NCBI RefSeq assembly: GCF_002453355.1
Contig: NZ_DKGQ01000008.1
Coordinates: forward strand, 1 to 64,000
From: Psychrobacter sp. UBA6766
GTDB lineage: Bacteria > Pseudomonadota > Gammaproteobacteria > Pseudomonadales > Moraxellaceae
Direction: 5' to 3'
Length of the DNA stretch: 64,000 nt
A model generated the notes under the pieces. That model saw nothing but the letters and a program-made list of their open reading frames with translations, was not told where the DNA came from and searched no databases. A program made the position numbers and the translations under genes. Positions within the stretch are counted from its first letter, which is position 1; every line of letters begins with the position of its first letter. Shown here piece by piece: positions 52,831-62,507 of the stretch.

Positions 52831-53200
52831 GTTTTTTCCTTAAACCAATAACACGGGCACCATTTCATGATGAGATGGTGTCAGTGTTGTTGCAATGAGT
52901 ATGTAATATAAAAAGAGTGAGGTTGAGGCTGCGTCGTAAGTAAATGTACACTTAGCTATTAACTATCAGCACGGATACACTGACCAAAAAGATGCCTTAA
53001 CCTTACGTAATAAAAAGCATAGTCGCAGTTCAGCCACTATGCTTTTTAGGTCTATCTTTTAAAAACTTTATTTTTTAAACCACTATATTTTTTTAAGTAC
53101 TACGGTCGTGTAAAAACCAGTAATAAGTTTGGCAGCCGCTTTTAAATAGGCGTTACCATTATGCTTAATCTACTGAAATTATACAGCCAAGTCAATAGTG
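52831..53200. other. Spacer between carB and greA
   Basis: A 370-bp gap with the carB terminator at 53012-53047 and presumably the greA promoter. No open frame or other repeat was supported. Confidence 0.5.
53012..53047 (-). terminator. Terminator after carB
   Basis: A perfect 12-bp stem (53012-53023 with 53036-53047) including the flanking A/T runs, about 150 bases after the carB stop. Confidence 0.8.
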
Positions 53201-56200
53201 CTAAGCGATAGTCTTTGCTTGTTCGTGCAAATCTTGAAGTTTATAAACCTCAAACGGTAAGTCAATTGTATAAGATTTACAAACCGCATCTGCCGCGCCT
53301 AAAGTAGTCACATAAAACACTTTGCCTTGAAGCGCACTTCGGCGGATAGAGAATGAATCCTCTTGTGCCTGTTTGCCTTCGGTAGTGTTGATAATCATAT
53401 CGATTTTACCATTTTTCAAGGCATCAACAATGTGCGGGCGACCTTCGGTGACTTTATTAATTTGCTTACATTCAATACCATTTTCCGCCAGTACTTTTTG
53501 TGTTCCCGTAGTGGCGACAATGTTAAAGCCAAAGTCGATCAGTTGGCGCGCAATAGGGGCGACTTGTTCTTTATCGCTATCACGAACGGAGATAAAGACG
53601 GTTTTGGTTTCGCCTTCAGTTGGCAGTCCTGGTAAGCGCTCATTACTACCAATAACCGCCTTGTAGAATGCTTCGCCAAAGGTTTTACCAACGCCCATGA
53701 CTTCACCAGTTGATTTCATCTCAGGGCTTAAGATGGGGTCAACACCGGGGAATTTAGCAAATGGGAATACCGCTTCTTTGACCGCAAAAAATGACGGAAC
53801 GATTTCAGTGGTAAAGCCTTGGTCTTTTAGTGACGTGCCAGCCATACAACGCGCGGCTACTTGTGCTAGTGAGGTACCAATGCATTTTGACACAAAAGGT
53901 ACGGTTCTCGCTGCACGTGGATTGACCTCTAAAATATAGACCGTTTCACCTTTTACCGCAAACTGGACGTTCATTAAACCAACCACGCCGAGCTCTTTTG
54001 CCATAGCGACGGTTTGTGCGCGCATTTTATCGCAAAGCTCGTCAGATAATGAGTAAGGCGGCAATGAACAGGCTGAGTCGCCTGAATGAACGCCTGCTTG
54101 TTCGATATGCTGCATGATGCCGCCAATGACCACATCAGTACCGTCACAAACACAATCAACATCGACTTCGATGGCGTCGTCTAAGAAGCGATCTAACAGT
54201 ACTGGCGCTTCGTTTGATGCTTGCACTGCTGTACGTAAGTAATGTTTGAGCTCATCTTCGTTATAGACGATTTCCATCGCGCGACCACCAAGAACATAAG
54301 ATGGGCGTACTACCAATGGATAGCCAACGTCTTTTGCTTTGACCAAACCATCTTCTAAACTGGTTGCTAGAGCATTTGATGGCTGAACTAGGTTGAGTTG
54401 CTGAATCATATGCTGGAAGCGTTCGCGGTCTTCTGCACGGTCGATCGCATCAGGGCTGGTACCAATAATTTTAACGCCAGCTGATTCTAATGCGCGTGCC
54501 AATTTCAGTGGCGTTTGACCCCCAAATTGTACAATCACGCCATCAGGGTTTTCGATGCGGACGATTTCTAATACGTCCTCTAAGGTGATTGGCTCAAAGT
54601 AGAGACGGTCTGAGGTGTCATAATCGGTTGAAACCGTTTCAGGGTTACAGTTGACCATGATGGTTTCATAGCCGTCTTCACGCATCGCAAGGGCCGCGTG
54701 AACACAGCAATAATCGAACTCAATACCTTGGCCGATACGGTTTGGCCCGCCGCCGATCACCATGATTTTCTTGTTATCGGTTGGATTGGCTTCGCATTCG
54801 CTATCGTAGGTTGAGTACATATAAGCGGTACTAGTGGCAAATTCTGCCGCGCAGGTATCGACACGTTTATAAACGGGATAAACACCCAAATCCCAACGTT
54901 TTTTGCGCAATTGCTTTTGTGAGACGCCAAGCAGTTTTGCCAATCGCAAGTCTGATAAGCCTTTGCGTTTAAAGCGACGCAGATTGGTTTCGTTCAACCC
55001 GCCAAAGCCTAATGCTTTTACTAGGGCTTCGGTCTTGACGATGTCTTCGATTTGCACCAAGAACCATGGGTCGATTTTGGTAAAGTTAAAGACGTCATCG
55101 ACACTCATACCTGCGCGGAATGCATCTGCCACGTAGTAGATACGATCTGGAGTCGGGATAGTTAAGCGATTGGTAATTTCACTACGCGCTTTTTCGATGC
55201 TTACTTTTGCTAAGTCGATTTGCTCATCAAAACCGTCAGCGCCTGTTTCCATTCCACGAAGTGCTTTTTGCATCGATTCTTGGAAGTTTCGGCCAATCGC
55301 CATCACTTCACCGACTGATTTCATCTGCGTTGATAGGATGTTATCGGCTTGGGGGAATTTTTCGAAGTTAAAACGTGGAATCTTGGTCACGACATAATCA
55401 AGTGCAGGCTCAAAGCTGGCTGGCGTTTTGCCACCAGTGATGTCATTTTGCAATTCATCTAGGGTATAACCAATCGCCAGTTTTGCAGCAATTTTCGCAA
55501 TTGGGAAACCTGTGGCTTTTGATGCCAGTGCTGATGAGCGTGACACGCGCGGGTTCATCTCAATAACAACCATACGACCCGTATCTGGATTAATACCAAA
55601 CTGCACGTTTGAGCCGCCTGTTTCAACACCAATCTCACGCAGTACAGCGAGTGAGGCGTTACGCATGATTTGATATTCTTTGTCGGTCAAAGTCTGCGCT
55701 GGGGCAACCGTAATTGAGTCGCCGGTGTGAACACCCATTGGGTCAAAATTTTCAATCGCACAAATGATGATGCAGTTGTCATTTTCGTCACGAACCACTT
55801 CCATCTCGTACTCTTTCCAGCCGATTAACGACTCATCGATGAGCAGTTGATGGTTTGGTGATAAATCAAAACCGCGCTCACAAATCTCGATAAATTCGTC
55901 ACGATTGTACGCAATACCGCCGCCTGAGCCACCCATAGTAAATGACGGACGAATGATACACGGATAGCCCATTTTTTCTTGAGTGGCAAAGGCTTCTTCC
56001 ATGGTCTCAGCCGTTTCTGCACGCGGGCATTCAAGGCCGATGCGCTTCATGGCTTTATCAAACAAGTTACGGTCTTCAGCCATCTCTATTGAGTCTTTGG
56101 TCGCGCCGATTAACTCGCAGCTATATTTAGTTAATACGCCGTGTTTGTCCAAATCTAGCGCACAGTTTAGCGCTGTCTGGCCGCCCATCGTTGGCAAGAT

Positions 56201-56455
56201 CGCATCGGGACGTTCTTTGGCAATGATTTGCTCAACCGTTTGCCACGTAATCGGCTCGATGTACGTCGCGTCAGCCATGACAGGGTCGGTCATGATGGTT
56301 GCCGGGTTTGAGTTGACCAAGATGACGCGGTAGCCTTCTTCTTTTAGCGCTTTACACGCTTGTGCGCCTGAGTAGTCAAACTCACAGGCTTGACCAATGA
56401 CGATAGGGCCTGCGCCAATGATAAGAATGCTTTTTATGTCGGTACGTTTTGGCAT
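53201..56455 (-). CDS. carB: Carbamoyl-phosphate synthase large subunit
   Basis: Makes carbamoyl phosphate for arginine and pyrimidines from bicarbonate, ammonia and two ATP. The 1084-residue protein has two homologous ATP-grasp halves. The first begins KSILIIGAGPIVIGQACEFDYSG, the second KIMVIGGGPNRIGQGIEFDYC near 560, and an MGS-like allosteric domain forms the C-terminus. Gene order carA-carB is kept, with a gap of about 137 bp. AAGGTAG lies before the ATG. Confidence 0.97.
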   Translation of the reverse strand: MPKRTDIKSILIIGAGPIVIGQACEFDYSGAQACKALKEEGYRVILVNSNPATIMTDPVMADATYIEPITWQTVEQIIAKERPDAILPTMGGQTALNCALDLDKHGVLTKYSCELIGATKDSIEMAEDRNLFDKAMKRIGLECPRAETAETMEEAFATQEKMGYPCIIRPSFTMGGSGGGIAYNRDEFIEICERGFDLSPNHQLLIDESLIGWKEYEMEVVRDENDNCIIICAIENFDPMGVHTGDSITVAPAQTLTDKEYQIMRNASLAVLREIGVETGGSNVQFGINPDTGRMVVIEMNPRVSRSSALASKATGFPIAKIAAKLAIGYTLDELQNDITGGKTPASFEPALDYVVTKIPRFNFEKFPQADNILSTQMKSVGEVMAIGRNFQESMQKALRGMETGADGFDEQIDLAKVSIEKARSEITNRLTIPTPDRIYYVADAFRAGMSVDDVFNFTKIDPWFLVQIEDIVKTEALVKALGFGGLNETNLRRFKRKGLSDLRLAKLLGVSQKQLRKKRWDLGVYPVYKRVDTCAAEFATSTAYMYSTYDSECEANPTDNKKIMVIGGGPNRIGQGIEFDYCCVHAALAMREDGYETIMVNCNPETVSTDYDTSDRLYFEPITLEDVLEIVRIENPDGVIVQFGGQTPLKLARALESAGVKIIGTSPDAIDRAEDRERFQHMIQQLNLVQPSNALATSLEDGLVKAKDVGYPLVVRPSYVLGGRAMEIVYNEDELKHYLRTAVQASNEAPVLLDRFLDDAIEVDVDCVCDGTDVVIGGIMQHIEQAGVHSGDSACSLPPYSLSDELCDKMRAQTVAMAKELGVVGLMNVQFAVKGETVYILEVNPRAARTVPFVSKCIGTSLAQVAARCMAGTSLKDQGFTTEIVPSFFAVKEAVFPFAKFPGVDPILSPEMKSTGEVMGVGKTFGEAFYKAVIGSNERLPGLPTEGETKTVFISVRDSDKEQVAPIARQLIDFGFNIVATTGTQKVLAENGIECKQINKVTEGRPHIVDALKNGKIDMIINTTEGKQAQEDSFSIRRSALQGKVFYVTTLGAADAVCKSYTIDLPFEVYKLQDLHEQAKTIA

Positions 56456-56592
56456 AGTTAGGGCTACCTTCGTTATATGATGTTTTAATTGATTATATTT
56501 GGATAAAACAGTATTTAAAAAAATACTATTGTGTTTTGCGTGGGTCAGCTTAAATCATCAAGCATGATCTAAGCTGTAAAAGAATATCTATT

Positions 56593-57825
56593 TTAGGCTT
56601 TAGCCTTTTCCATCATCTCAGCAAACTTATCAAATAATGGTGCACAGTCATGCGGGCCCGGGCTGGCTTCTGGGTGACCTTGGAAGCTAAAGACTGGCTT
56701 ATTGGTCAGCTCAATCCCTTGGTTAGTACCATCAAATAATGAGCGATGCGTCGATTTAACATTATCAGGCAACGTGTCTTCGTCAACCGCAAAACCATGA
56801 TTTTGACTGGTAATCATAACCGTACCAGTGGCTAAATCTTGGACAGGGTGGTTAGCACCATGATGACCAGTTTTCATTTTAATGGTGTTGGCACCGCTGG
56901 CAAGACCAATCAGCTGATGACCTAAGCAGATACCAAAGGTTGGAACGTCCGTTTCTTCAATGATATGGCGTACTGCATCGATGGCATAATCACAAGCTGC
57001 AGGATCGCCAGGGCCATTTGATAAGAAAATACCGTCTGGATTCATAGCCAGTACGTCTGCGATGGGCGTTTGTGCGGGGACAACCGTCACGTGACAGCCA
57101 CGATCAACGAGCATGCGCAAAATGTTGGTTTTAGTCCCGAAGTCATAGGCGACGACATTATATTTTGCATCAACATGGGTGCCAAGCTGCTTAAAGAAGC
57201 CGCCCGTCCCGCTGTCATGGCTTCCCACCACATCACGGTTGAGTAGGGTGTCTGACAAATCCCAGCTACCGGCAGTCCACTCAAACGTCGTCGGCGTACA
57301 GCATTCTTTTGCCAAGTCCATGCCTTCGATTCCGGCAAACTCTTGCGCCAGTTTAATGGCTTGGGCTTCGTCGTCTTTGCTAATCGTTGCGCCGTTGGAA
57401 GCGGTAAAAATACAGCCGTTTTGCGCACCTTTATCACGTAACAGTCGAGTCAGTTGGCGCGTATCAATATCAGCAATAGCGACCGTATCATGGCTTTGTA
57501 AATAATCCGTCAATGACTCTGAATTACGGAAGTTTGAAGTGACCATCGTCGCGTCACGAATAATAAGGCCTTCAGCCCAAACTTGATGGCCGTTGCCCGA
57601 CTCGACATCTTCAGCGTTGGTGCCAGTATTGCCAATGTGCGGATAAGTGAGGGTGACCAGCTGGCGCGCGTAACTTGGGTCAGTTAGGATTTCTTGATAC
57701 CCTGTCATGGCTGTATTAAAAACCACCTCACCGACACGATGACCGAGACTGCCGATACTCACACCGCGAAAAATCGTACCGTCTGCTAGTGCCAAAATTG
57801 CTTGTATTTCTGCCGATGAATTCAA
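56593..57825 (-). CDS. carA: Carbamoyl-phosphate synthase small subunit
   Basis: Glutaminase subunit that feeds ammonia to CarB. The 410-residue protein has the N-terminal domain (ALADGTIFRGVSIG start) and a class I glutamine amidotransferase domain with the nucleophile Cys300 in FGICLGHQ, and a late His/Glu in FQGHPEASPG. Translation starts at TTG with a strong GGAGG 6 bases upstream; no ATG fits as well. A leader of about 230 nt precedes it. Confidence 0.96.
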   Translation of the reverse strand: MNSSAEIQAILALADGTIFRGVSIGSLGHRVGEVVFNTAMTGYQEILTDPSYARQLVTLTYPHIGNTGTNAEDVESGNGHQVWAEGLIIRDATMVTSNFRNSESLTDYLQSHDTVAIADIDTRQLTRLLRDKGAQNGCIFTASNGATISKDDEAQAIKLAQEFAGIEGMDLAKECCTPTTFEWTAGSWDLSDTLLNRDVVGSHDSGTGGFFKQLGTHVDAKYNVVAYDFGTKTNILRMLVDRGCHVTVVPAQTPIADVLAMNPDGIFLSNGPGDPAACDYAIDAVRHIIEETDVPTFGICLGHQLIGLASGANTIKMKTGHHGANHPVQDLATGTVMITSQNHGFAVDEDTLPDNVKSTHRSLFDGTNQGIELTNKPVFSFQGHPEASPGPHDCAPLFDKFAEMMEKAKA

Positions 57826-58155
57826 GGGTTGCCTCCGCTGTTATGGGTGAGTGCCGTGATATTTTATGGTGAGAGTTTTGTGCTAAAACGGCCTTTTATG
57901 TTTATCTAACTTCTGCTAAATACACATAAAAAAAGCCCTAAAGCCAAATTTTTTCCACAAAAAAGCGAGAAGACATCATAGATGAAAAGGTACAGGATTC
58001 ACTAAGGGTGAATGAGTAACTTGCATCATGTCCGCTCGCTTTGGCACAGATTTTGCGCATTATACTAGAGTTTTGCGTTAAGGGCTAGCATCTTATCTCT
58101 TCTGTTATTTCTAATGTCTGTATTTAGTGCTTTCAAATGGGATAAATAAGCGCTA
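57826..58155 (-). promoter_or_regulatory. carA leader and promoter region
   Basis: On the minus strand a consensus -10 TATAAT lies at 58064-58059; no good -35 is seen. Transcription would start near 58052, giving an untranslated leader of about 225 nt, long enough for pyrimidine- or arginine-linked control. I see no clear terminator hairpin in it. Confidence 0.45.
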
Positions 58156-58704
58156 TTAAAAATTATAATGCACCGATAAACCATAGTAATCTGGCGATAA
58201 GTTGGTGGCGATGTGCAATTGATCATCATAATAGCTTTTGGTTAGATACATGCTAATGACAACCCCTAACGCGGCCCCTGCCAATACATCAGCCACATCA
58301 TGTTCATCGGCCTCAACGCGGCTATAAGCCACAAATCCTGCGCCAATATAAGCAGGAATGCCATATTCTAAGCCATAACGTTTATGGATAAAGCTAGCAC
58401 CTTGAAACGCTCTTGAGGTATGACCTGAGGGAAAGGAGTCATTATCGCTACCATCGGGTCTTTCTTTATCAATCACTGTTTTTAAGGCATAAGTCGCAGC
58501 AACATTGGTCGCAAATGAATAATAAAATTGCTCTCGGCCCTCTTTATCATCCATATAATAAGTGCTACCGTAAGCAGCAGCAGGGATGACAAAGGATAAA
58601 ATATCTCCTGCCTTGTCAATACTAGAGCTACTACCCGCATGAGCAGGAATAGCGATAATAATACTTGATAACAAGATAATCGCTGGATACTTTTTTCTGA
58701 GCAT
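58156..58704 (-). CDS. PAP2-family acid phosphatase
   Basis: A 182-residue protein with a cleavable signal peptide (MLRKKYPAIILLSS to about AHA, residue 23). The three phosphatase motifs are intact: KTVIDKERP (Lys75, Arg82), PSGH (92-95) and SRVEADEHDVADV (Arg129, His135, Asp139). It is expected to dephosphorylate lipid pyrophosphates or other phosphates in the periplasm or at the membrane surface. Hydrophobic segments around 40 and 145 suggest membrane association. No ribosome binding site is clear. It lies downstream of carA on the opposite side of the promoter region. Confidence 0.85.
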   Translation of the reverse strand: MLRKKYPAIILLSSIIIAIPAHAGSSSSIDKAGDILSFVIPAAAYGSTYYMDDKEGREQFYYSFATNVAATYALKTVIDKERPDGSDNDSFPSGHTSRAFQGASFIHKRYGLEYGIPAYIGAGFVAYSRVEADEHDVADVLAGAALGVVISMYLTKSYYDDQLHIATNLSPDYYGLSVHYNF

Positions 58705-58821
58705 GACGGCGCGCCTAAATAAAATTGATGGCCGAGAGTATACTACAAAGATTTTATGAAGCTTTATGACTATCGAGCTTTACAACGTATTTTTTATAAA
58801 AATAATGACTAAGGATGCATT

Positions 58822-59358
58822 ATGATTTATCAGTATTTAGAAAAAACCCCAGAGTTTGCCGTACCCTTTAACGGCTGGGTGGCAGATACCGCACGCGTGA
58901 TAGGTGATGTCTATTTAGGTCATCAAGCCAACGTCTGGTTCGGGGCGGTAATTCGCGGTGATAATGAGCGCATTCATATCGGTAATTATAGTAACGTGCA
59001 AGAAAACAGTGTGATTCATACCGATGCTGGTATTGAGGTAAAGATTGGTAATCATGTCACTATTGGCCATTTAGCGATGTTGCACGGCTGTGAGATTGGC
59101 GATAATAGCTTGATTGGGATTGGCGCTGTAGTGCTTAATAACGCCAAAATTGGTAAAAATTGTATCATTGGTGCAAAAGCCCTAGTCACTGAAGGAAAAG
59201 AGATTCCCGATAATTCGCTCGTTATGGGTGCGCCCGCAAAAGTCGTCAAAACCTTAACCGACGATCAAGCAGCGATGTTAAAGCTGTCAGCCATGCATTA
59301 TGCGGAGCGTTGTCAGAAATTTAAAACTGGCTTAACAGAGATAGCGATGCCTGATTGA
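58822..59358 (+). CDS. Gamma-carbonic anhydrase-family protein
   Basis: A 178-residue left-handed beta-helix protein of the YrdA/gamma-carbonic anhydrase family. The hexapeptide repeats run from about 15 to 140. The metal-site histidines are His66 (NSVIHTDAG), His83 and His88 (IGHLAMLHGCEIG). Members form trimers that bind Zn or Fe; some hydrate CO2, but many lack measurable activity. AAGGATG lies just before the ATG. It starts 117 bp from the divergent PAP2 gene. Confidence 0.87.
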   Translation: MIYQYLEKTPEFAVPFNGWVADTARVIGDVYLGHQANVWFGAVIRGDNERIHIGNYSNVQENSVIHTDAGIEVKIGNHVTIGHLAMLHGCEIGDNSLIGIGAVVLNNAKIGKNCIIGAKALVTEGKEIPDNSLVMGAPAKVVKTLTDDQAAMLKLSAMHYAERCQKFKTGLTEIAMPD

Positions 59359-59377
59359 TTTCGGTAGTAGTGGGTTT

Positions 59378-59824
59378 TTATACCATAAGCATCATAACCA
59401 ACCAAATAATGGCAAAAATGATAATACCGATAATCAGGCCACGAAAGATATCATGGCGAATAGAGTGGTCATTAAGATAAGCGTTGTTGCCAGTCTCATC
59501 GATATTCATAGCATTGACACTTTCAGCACCAGCGCTTTTACCAGCGATAAAACCTGTTAACGCCCCCAAAACCAGCATAAACGGGGTAAAGAGCCAAAAT
59601 ATCTCGCCATTGCCCATACCAGCAATTGAGCGAATCACGACGATAGCAAGATCAATAAGCAAGCCGCCAAAGCCATACATTAGGGCGGTAAGTAATGCAT
59701 AAAACAGACGTTCTAAAGGAGACTGATGGCTTTTACCTAACTGTCGCCGCCTAATCTCTCTGATGGAGCGAGCAGGGCGACGCGGTCTATTTAGCAATAC
59801 AGTCTTATCGTTAGGCGCTTTCAT
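59378..59824 (-). CDS. Small membrane protein of unknown function
   Basis: A 148-residue protein with an Arg-rich cytoplasmic start (RPRRPARSIREIRRRQLG) and three hydrophobic segments (about 38-66, 73-95 and 128-147). I do not recognise a family. It is convergent with the gamma-carbonic anhydrase gene, 19 bp apart. The ribosome binding site is weak. Confidence 0.65.
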   Translation of the reverse strand: MKAPNDKTVLLNRPRRPARSIREIRRRQLGKSHQSPLERLFYALLTALMYGFGGLLIDLAIVVIRSIAGMGNGEIFWLFTPFMLVLGALTGFIAGKSAGAESVNAMNIDETGNNAYLNDHSIRHDIFRGLIIGIIIFAIIWLVMMLMV

Positions 59825-59966
59825 AGGAGTCTCTATTGTTATTATTCAGCAAGCTAAAAGGGCAGTAAAGTAAATAATTTAGCACAATTTTGTTGGGTAG
59901 ACACTCGCATTCACGAAATATTACCGGGGGAATCTTAGGGTAATAGCAGGTTTTCTATAAAATCCC

Positions 59967-59987
59967 ATTCAACATTCAACATTCAAC
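59967..59987 (+). repeat. Three tandem 7-bp repeats upstream of the HAD gene
   Basis: Three perfect ATTCAAC units lie 31-51 bp before the HAD phosphatase ATG. A change in number would alter promoter or leader spacing. Confidence 0.75.
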
Positions 59988-60017
59988 AATATCTTTTATT
60001 AGTAATAAGGCTCGACT

Positions 60018-60719
60018 ATGCAAGTCACACAATCAGGACATACGGCAAAACAATTGGCACTCTTTGATCTAGACCATACCTTACTTGACGTCGATAGCGA
60101 CTACTTATGGGGTGAGTATATTGTTAAACACAACTTGGTCGATGAAGCGGAATATCGTACTGCCAATCAGAAGTTCTATAATGATTATATCGAAGGTACG
60201 CTTGATGCTACGGAATATAATGAATTTGTGGCTCAGTTTTTAAGTAGTTTGCCGATGACTAGACTACATGAGCTTCGCGAAGACTATATTAAAAGCGAAA
60301 TTGAGCCGCATATTCGCCCAAAAGCGATGGAAGTACTGTGTCAGCATATCGAGCAAGGTCACGATGTGGTCATTATTTCTGCCACCAATGATTTTGTGGT
60401 GTCAGCCATTGCCAAACGTTTCGGTATCGAAGATAGCAACGTACTATCGACGCCACTTGAGATACAAAACGAGCGTTATACCGGTAAATTAACGGATAAG
60501 CCAAACTTTAAAGAAGGTAAAATTTATCATTTGGATAAATGGTTAAATAAGCAAAAGGCTGCTGGCAGTCATTACGATAAAACCTATGCCTATTCAGATT
60601 CCAAAAATGATATTCCACTGCTTGAATGGGCGGATGTTGCTATTTGCGTGTCGCCTGATGAGGCGCTACATGCGCACGCCCTCGCGCATCGCTGGGCAGT
60701 AGAAGATTGGTCGATTTAA
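60018..60719 (+). CDS. HAD-IB family phosphatase, SerB-like
   Basis: A 233-residue haloacid dehalogenase-type phosphatase. Motif I is LFDLDHTLL with the nucleophile Asp17 and acid Asp19, motif II is IISATNDF, and motif III/IV is YSDSKNDIPLL. The layout is subfamily IB, which includes phosphoserine phosphatase SerB and similar enzymes. It lacks the ACT domain of SerB, so the substrate (phosphoserine, histidinol phosphate or another small phosphate) is open. AAGG lies before the ATG. prfB follows 112 bp later. Confidence 0.87.
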   Translation: MQVTQSGHTAKQLALFDLDHTLLDVDSDYLWGEYIVKHNLVDEAEYRTANQKFYNDYIEGTLDATEYNEFVAQFLSSLPMTRLHELREDYIKSEIEPHIRPKAMEVLCQHIEQGHDVVIISATNDFVVSAIAKRFGIEDSNVLSTPLEIQNERYTGKLTDKPNFKEGKIYHLDKWLNKQKAAGSHYDKTYAYSDSKNDIPLLEWADVAICVSPDEALHAHALAHRWAVEDWSI

Positions 60720-60831
60720 TAGAGAAGTGACTGAAACAATCACAAGAATTAGCCAAACATTTTATCCCAATCTCATTTAAAATAGCACCCTATCAGTTTT
60801 AAAAAAAACAGTTTAAAAAACAGGAAATTTT

Positions 60832-61927
60832 ATGGAAATCAATCCGTATCAAGAACGAATCAAAGATTTATCAGAGCGTGGACAGGACCTTCGGAGGTAT
60901 CTTTGACTTCGATGGTAAGCAAGAGCGCTTAGAAGAAGTCAATTTAGAATTAGAAAACCCTGAGCTTTGGAATGATCCTGAGCGTGCAACCAAGATTAAT
61001 AAAGAAAAAAGCCTGCTTGACGGAGTGATTGACGTTGTCGTCTCTCTTGAAACGACCTTAGAAGATGCGTCAGCAATGCTTGAGTTGGCCGTAGAAGCAG
61101 AGGACGAGACATTGCTTGCTGATGTTCAAGCAGAACTCGATAGTGCCGAAGAACGCGTTGCAGATTTAGAGTTCCGCCGGATGTTTAGTGGTGAGATGGA
61201 TCCAAACAACTGCTATTTAGATATCCAATCGGGAAGTGGTGGAACAGAGGCGCAGGACTGGGCAGAAATGCTGCTGCGAATGTATACGCGCTGGGCAGAT
61301 TCTCACGGCTTTAAAGTGGACGTCATTGAAGTATCGTCAGGAAGCGTCGCTGGCATTAAATCAGCAACGATTGAGATTAAAGGCGATTATGCCTTTGGTT
61401 GGTTACGGACTGAGATTGGCGTGCATCGCTTAGTTCGTAAGTCGCCATTTGATAGCAATAATGGTCGTCATACCTCGTTTGCTGCTGTCTTTGTCTCGCC
61501 TGAGATCGATGATAATATCGAGATTGATATCAATCCGGCTGATTTACGCATTGATACTTATCGTTCATCGGGAGCGGGCGGCCAGCACGTAAATACTACT
61601 GATTCAGCCGTTCGTATTACTCACGAGCCATCTGGCGTGGTGGTCACGTGTCAAAACGAGCGTAGTCAACATGGCAACAAAGCGACGGCAATGAAGTTAC
61701 TACGTGCTAAGCTTTATGAGCTTGAGATGCAAAAACGCATGGAATCTCAGCAAGCGGTTGAAGACAACAAGTCTGACGTCGGTTGGGGCAGTCAAATTCG
61801 CTCTTATGTACTCGATGATTCACGTATTAAAGACTTACGTACTGGCGTTGAAACGTTTAATACCAGCGCTGTACTTGATGGTGATTTGGATCAATTTATC
61901 GAAGCCAGTTTAAAAGCTGGATTGTAG
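60832..61927 (+). CDS. prfB: Peptide chain release factor 2, with programmed +1 frameshift
   Basis: RF2 ends translation at UGA and UAA. It is read from ATG 60832 (AGGA about 7 bases upstream) through 24 codons to an in-frame UGA at 60904. A +1 shift then continues from GAC at 60905 to 61927, giving 364 residues, close to the 365 of E. coli. The shift site CUU-UGA-C is preceded by the Shine-Dalgarno-like GGAGGU, the classic autoregulatory signal. The SPF codon-recognition motif (RKSPFDSNN) and the GGQ motif (residues 249-251) are intact. Annotation that ignores the shift would lose the N-terminus. Confidence 0.97.
60894..60907 (+). promoter_or_regulatory. Programmed +1 frameshift site of prfB
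   Basis: GGAGGTAT then CTT TGA C: a Shine-Dalgarno-like GGAGGT three bases before the slippery CTT, followed by UGA at 60904-60906. Low RF2 slows termination and favours the shift. Confidence 0.95.
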
Positions 61928-61978
61928 TTGTCACTATGAATGTTAAAAGTAAGTGTCATACATAAATTATGTCATGCA

Positions 61979-62050
61979 TGATTTAATAAAGAACGCTCAA
62001 CTTCGTTGTTCGTAAGCTCTCAAAGTCGTTCGCTTATCTTTATTAAATCA
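61979..62050. repeat. 13-bp perfect inverted repeat after prfB
   Basis: TGATTTAATAAAG (61979-61991) and its perfect inverse (62038-62050) enclose 46 bases that contain similar CTCAA(C/A)-GTTCG segments. It lies 52 bases after prfB and may be its terminator or a small repeat family member. Confidence 0.65.
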
Positions 62051-62129
62051 AGCCTAAAAACTGTGTGCTGTACTTATATAAAGCTAAATTTAGTTCATTC
62101 TCTGAAATAAATATAATTTAAGGAAAACT

Positions 62130-62414
62130 ATGCCAAGCGTTAATAACTATTTTGATAATAAAGTCACTTCTATTGCTTTTCAAACAGCAACCCTGCCTGC
62201 AACCGTCGGTGTGATGGAAATCGGTGAATACGAATTTGGCACTAGCGAATTTGAAACGATGAGCGTGGTTAGCGGTGCTTTGACGGTTAAGCTACCAGAG
62301 AGTGACGAGTGGCAGACCTTTAATGCGGGCGAGCAATTTACTGTTGACGCCAACCAAAAATTTCAAGTAAAAGTAGCAGTGGAAAGCGCTTATCTGTGTA
62401 CGTACGGTAAATAG
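62130..62414 (+). CDS. ppnP: Pyrimidine/purine nucleoside phosphorylase
   Basis: A 94-residue cupin-fold enzyme of the PpnP (YaiE/DUF1255) family that splits several nucleosides with phosphate. The YFDNKVTSIAFQT start, the TMSVVSGALTVKLPE segment and the NAGEQFTVDANQKFQVK core match the family closely over its full length. AAGGAAA lies just before the ATG. It is a single gene with a good terminator 36 bp downstream. Confidence 0.9.
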   Translation: MPSVNNYFDNKVTSIAFQTATLPATVGVMEIGEYEFGTSEFETMSVVSGALTVKLPESDEWQTFNAGEQFTVDANQKFQVKVAVESAYLCTYGK

Positions 62415-62449
62415 TCATTTCTCATATGAGTGCAGTCGTCAAAAAAGGC

Positions 62450-62475
62450 GCCAAGTTTATACTTGGCATTTTTTA
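62450..62475. terminator. Terminator after ppnP, probably bidirectional
   Basis: A stem GCCAAG (62450-62455) with CTTGGC (62462-62467) and a T run; an A run on the other side would also serve the convergent acetyltransferase gene. Confidence 0.85.
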
Positions 62476-62507
62476 TTTTGAAAAGCTTATAAAACTGCTG
62501 CTATTAA

